A stretch of 35,952 bases of DNA from assembly GCA_003246335.1 (NCBI GenBank), contig QKAR01000127.1, forward strand, positions 1 to 35,952, in the 5' to 3' direction. Position numbers and translations under genes: made by a program. The notes under the pieces were generated by a model. It was not told where the DNA came from. It saw nothing but the letters and a program-made list of their open reading frames with translations, and did not search any database. Origin of the DNA: Spirochaetales bacterium. Lineage in GTDB: Bacteria; Spirochaetota; Spirochaetia; Treponematales; Treponemataceae. Positions 33,356-35,952 of the stretch are shown one piece after another (position 1 is the stretch's first letter; every line of letters starts with the position of its first letter).

Positions 33356-34474
33356 ATGACCATTGAAAAATTAACTCTCGGGACGGAGGGGACTCGCACG
33401 TTTTCCCTTCTCCCGAACTCCTTTCTCCAAACGCCGTTTTGGGCGAGCTTTAAGGAAGATCACGGATGGAAAGCTTTTTTTTTCCTTCTCGACGAAACCC
33501 TTCCGCTTACCGTATTAGTCCGCCCCTTATCTCGTTTCGCCTCAATCGCCTATGTCCCGCTCGGACCCGCGCTTTCGATCGCGGAATCGTCCGAGCGCAC
33601 CGCGAAACTTTTAGAGACCGCGCGCGCGCTGCGGCCATTTTTGCCGAAAAACGTCATCGCGGTCCGGTTTGACCCGCCCTGGGGAACTACGATCGAGAAC
33701 GCCGCTGACGAAGAATGTCATATTGAGCACACATTTCCCGCACCCTTAGCGCGACCGGCGCGGAAGGCAAGCGCGGACGTTCAGCCGCCCGATACCGTCA
33801 TCCTCGACCTTACGCTCTCGAGCGAGACCTTACTCGCGAACATGAAGCCGAAATGGCGATACAACGTAAAACTCGCGGAAAAAAAAGGCGTTCAGATACG
33901 GGCGCTCAGCGGGATAGAAGGCGCGACCGAGGGAATAGACGCCTTTTACGGCCTTTACTTAGAGACGGCGAAGCGCGACGGCATCGCCGTGCACGATAAA
34001 GAATATTACCGGGACTTAATCGCGGGCGCGGCGGACTATCGGGCGACCGATTTAGACAATCGGATTTCGGCGCGCGTGTATCTCGCCGAGCACGAAGGAA
34101 AGCCGATTGCGTCTATCGTGACGCTTTTTTCGGGAAAGGAAGCGACCTATCTCTACGGGGCGTCATCGAACGAAAAAAGAAATTTAATGCCGGCGTATGC
34201 CCTCCAATGGCGGGCTATACGCGACGCGGCGGAATGGGGCTGCGAACGGTACGACTTCTACGGCATTCCGCCGAACGACGACCCAACGCATCCCATGCAT
34301 GGCCTTTGGCGATTCAAGACGGGTTTCGGCGGGGCGATAGTCCATAGGATCGGCAGTTGGGACATTCCCGAGAGACCGATACTCTACGCCGCTTACCGAC
34401 TCGCCGAAAGCGCCCGCTCCTTTTGGTTTAAGAAAGCGGTTAAGCGCTTGCGAGGAATTCGGCGCACGTCATAA
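33356..34474 (+). CDS. FemAB-like aminoacyltransferase (GNAT fold)
   Basis: A 372-residue protein with the two GNAT-type domains of the FemABX family. KWRYNVKLAEKKGVQI resembles the family motif (K/R)xxRNxxxxAxKxG, and YLYGASSNEKRNLMPAYALQ with ERYDFYGIPP closes the second domain. FemABX enzymes add amino acids from aminoacyl-tRNA to the stem peptide of lipid II, or to other acceptors. The treponeme-type role is not known, although the metG neighbour and the murein genes elsewhere are compatible. ATG 33356 begins 14 bases after metG with a poor ribosome-binding site, so it is probably co-transcribed. Its 3' end overlaps the nicotinamidase-family gene by 35 bases. Confidence 0.85.
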   Translation: MTIEKLTLGTEGTRTFSLLPNSFLQTPFWASFKEDHGWKAFFFLLDETLPLTVLVRPLSRFASIAYVPLGPALSIAESSERTAKLLETARALRPFLPKNVIAVRFDPPWGTTIENAADEECHIEHTFPAPLARPARKASADVQPPDTVILDLTLSSETLLANMKPKWRYNVKLAEKKGVQIRALSGIEGATEGIDAFYGLYLETAKRDGIAVHDKEYYRDLIAGAADYRATDLDNRISARVYLAEHEGKPIASIVTLFSGKEATYLYGASSNEKRNLMPAYALQWRAIRDAAEWGCERYDFYGIPPNDDPTHPMHGLWRFKTGFGGAIVHRIGSWDIPERPILYAAYRLAESARSFWFKKAVKRLRGIRRTS

Positions 34475-35234
34475 GCCGAACGCCGGCCTGCTCCATTTCC
34501 GTAAGGAAAGAAGAGCCGAGTCCCTCGAATCCCGTTACATTTGAGCTCGCGTCGGTGAGAACGATGAGCTTGGACGCCGCGATGCAGGTGATGAGGTCCC
34601 GCACGGTATTCGCGACGCAATGAGAGAGCGCTTCACCGGCGATGGCGACGTTATCGGCGGTCTTGAGCCGCTCGATCAGCGCGAAATTCGTCCTCGATTG
34701 CGGGTCTGCGGCGTCCGACACTTCCGCCCTGATGGCGCTATAATGCTCGGTTCGCACGTTCGACCCCTTGTACGTATAGTCGACGATCCGACCGGGCATA
34801 GCCGACTCCCACGCGATGAGCGCGTCTTCCAGCGGGTAAAAAATATCGTGGCCCCAGGTGCCTATGAGGCAATGCGGCGGCCAAACGCATAAACTGTATT
34901 TCTCGGTCTTCGTGAGCGTCGCCACGTATTCCTCGGCGTATCGCTGGTATTGCGGCACGCTCGCGCGGTATTTTCCGGACGAAAGGGATTCGCTCGTGAT
35001 GGTAGTAAAGGGCGCGGGTGGCTGTCCGTCTTTGTCCAGCCAAAAAATCGGGTGCGCGATATGAAAAAGATGATGGGTATCCATCGTTACGTGCACGCTC
35101 GACAGGCGATTTCCGAGAGAGCCGATCAAATCGATAATTCGCGCGCAGTCCTCGGTGGCTCCGGGCACGCAAAGCGAGCCTTTCGGGTCGCAAAAATCGT
35201 TTTGTGGGTCGATGAGAAGCAAAGTGTTAGTCAT
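34440..35234 (-). CDS. Isochorismatase/nicotinamidase-family cysteine hydrolase
   Basis: A 264-residue protein with the nicotinamidase-type site: D9 in LLLIDPQNDF, a probable lysine K156 in YTYKGSNVR, and nucleophile C206 in LSHCVANT. Probable metal ligands are D52 and H54 in MDTHHL. WPPHCLIGTWGHDI is the typical segment after the metal site. If a true PncA it would turn nicotinamide into nicotinate for NAD salvage; at 264 residues it is longer than most bacterial PncA, so another amidase substrate is possible. The ATG lies seven bases after a TACACT -10, which implies a leaderless mRNA. Confidence 0.85.
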   Translation of the reverse strand: MTNTLLLIDPQNDFCDPKGSLCVPGATEDCARIIDLIGSLGNRLSSVHVTMDTHHLFHIAHPIFWLDKDGQPPAPFTTITSESLSSGKYRASVPQYQRYAEEYVATLTKTEKYSLCVWPPHCLIGTWGHDIFYPLEDALIAWESAMPGRIVDYTYKGSNVRTEHYSAIRAEVSDAADPQSRTNFALIERLKTADNVAIAGEALSHCVANTVRDLITCIAASKLIVLTDASSNVTGFEGLGSSFLTEMEQAGVRLMTCAEFLASA

Positions 35235-35241
35235 GGGCGAC

Positions 35242-35269
35242 AGTGTACCACAGCGCGTCTCATTGTCAA
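35242..35269 (-). promoter_or_regulatory. Promoter of the nicotinamidase-family gene, apparently leaderless
   Basis: On the minus strand TTGACA (35264-35269) and TACACT (35242-35247) are 16 bases apart. Seven bases separate the -10 from the ATG at 35234. The -35 overlaps that of the divergent rnz promoter. Confidence 0.6.
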
Positions 35270-35291
35270 GCGACCGGGATTCGGATATAAT
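35263..35291 (+). promoter_or_regulatory. Promoter of rnz, apparently leaderless
   Basis: TTGTCA (35263-35268) and a perfect TATAAT (35286-35291) with a 17-base spacer. Eight bases separate the -10 from the ATG at 35300, and no ribosome-binding site is present. Confidence 0.65.
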
Positions 35292-35299
35292 CCAAAATA

Positions 35300-35952
35300 A
35301 TGAATCTTGAGGCCTTTATTCTCGGTTGCGGCGGCATGATGCCGTTGCCCTATAGACACCTGACATCCGTCTTATTGCGCCGCGAAGGCGATCTTTTCCT
35401 TTTTGACGCCGGGGAGGGCACGCAGGTTTCCCTGCGGAAGCTCAACCTTCGCTGGAAAAAAATAAACGCGATTTTTATCAGCCACACCCATGCCGACCAC
35501 GTCACCGGCCTGCCCGGCCTGCTCATGCTATCGGCGCAAGTGGACCGCGACGACCCTCTCTATATTTTCGGTCCCCCGAAAATCGCCGAATACGTCGAAA
35601 CGAGCAGAAAAGTGCTTGATATGTTCATTAACTACGAAATCATCGTGAAGGAAGTTACCGCGCCGGGCGTCGTGTATAGCCAAGACGACTTTGACATCCG
35701 CGCCTTCCCACTGAGTCACACGAAACCCTGCGTTGGCTATACCCTCGAAGAGCATCCGCGCCCCGGCGCGTTTAATCCCGAGCGCGCGAAGGCGCTCAAC
35801 GTGCCCTGCGGGCCCCTTTGGTCTAAGCTCCAATCGGGCGAGACGGTTTCTTCCGCCGATGGTGCCGAGGTACGTCCGCAAGACGTGATGGGCGATCAGA
35901 GAAAAGGGCGAAAATTCAGCTTTGTCACCGACACGAAATATTTGCCGTCGAT
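35300..35952 (+). CDS. rnz: Ribonuclease Z (5' part)
   Basis: The frame is open from ATG 35300 to the end of the window (217 complete codons), so the 3' end is outside. It is a metallo-beta-lactamase-fold tRNA 3' endonuclease. The N-terminus ILGCGGMMPLPYRHLTSVLL, the FDAGEGTQ segment and the zinc motif SHTHADHVTGLPGLL are all typical of RNase Z, and FPLSHTKPCVGYTLEE carries a later conserved histidine. It processes the 3' trailer of tRNA precursors. It is divergent from the nicotinamidase-family gene, with overlapping promoters, and its mRNA seems to lack a leader. Confidence 0.93.
   Translation, partial: MNLEAFILGCGGMMPLPYRHLTSVLLRREGDLFLFDAGEGTQVSLRKLNLRWKKINAIFISHTHADHVTGLPGLLMLSAQVDRDDPLYIFGPPKIAEYVETSRKVLDMFINYEIIVKEVTAPGVVYSQDDFDIRAFPLSHTKPCVGYTLEEHPRPGAFNPERAKALNVPCGPLWSKLQSGETVSSADGAEVRPQDVMGDQRKGRKFSFVTDTKYLPS

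Noticed and set aside
1-35952. tRNA or rRNA genes, CRISPR arrays, insertion sequences, phage or defence genes
   Set aside because: I looked for cloverleaf-like ends, spaced direct repeats, transposases and integrases and found none that could be supported by reading alone; a covariance-model search would be needed to exclude small RNAs.

Overview
This is a GC-rich, densely coded chromosomal window that looks like a spirochaete of the treponeme type. The main pointers are a P83/100-family protein (a family known from Borrelia and Treponema), a PEGA-domain surface-type gene and a treponeme-like poly(A) polymerase. Species cannot be read from the sequence. There is no rRNA, tRNA, CRISPR array, insertion sequence or phage gene that I can support. 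Most genes sit in tight operons with ATGA-type or few-base overlaps.

Layout. (1) 1-6448, plus strand: a cassette for N-acetylmuramic-acid-type sugars. It holds the end of murQ, a MurP-like EIIBC, a MupG-like 6-phospho-muramidase, a LicT/BglG antiterminator, EIIA(Glc-type), HPr, EI and a free-standing EIIB, so it encodes a whole phosphoryl relay together with its regulator and catabolic enzymes. (2) 6588-8287: a PEGA-domain gene broken by a one-base deletion and an in-frame TAG. (3) 8424-11274: a polar amino-acid ABC transporter (lipoprotein, permease, ATPase) with an internal terminator, then a cytidylate-kinase-like gene. (4) 11293-17270, minus strand: rlmD-like methyltransferase, a beta-propeller/helical-repeat protein, P83/100 protein, and a PAS-PAS-HD-GYP protein. 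(5) 17312-19467, plus strand: a monoglyceride-lipase-like hydrolase and pcnB. (6) 19454-22537, minus strand: RluA-type pseudouridine synthase, a P-loop protein with an Asp23-like C-terminus, and a secreted TPR protein. (7) 22602-28937, plus strand: DUF212 membrane protein, an unknown membrane protein, then rnfCDGEAB. (8) 29017-35952: a GH57-like protein, metG, a FemAB-like transferase, a minus-strand nicotinamidase-family gene and the start of RNase Z.

The most unusual content is the rnf operon. All six genes are intact and translationally coupled in the classical CDGEAB order, yet RnfC lacks the Gly-rich FMN/NADH motif, RnfD has Ser for the flavin-bearing Thr, RnfG ends before its flavinylation motif, RnfA has lost both cysteine ligands of the RnfA/RnfE cluster, and RnfB lacks its first Fe-S domain. 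It reads as a conserved membrane complex whose electron path differs from known Rnf. Next to it is a GH57 protein lacking the catalytic glutamate. Several genes (metG, rnz, the nicotinamidase-family gene and perhaps the RluA gene) have good -10 boxes 6-8 bases before the ATG, which suggests leaderless mRNAs.
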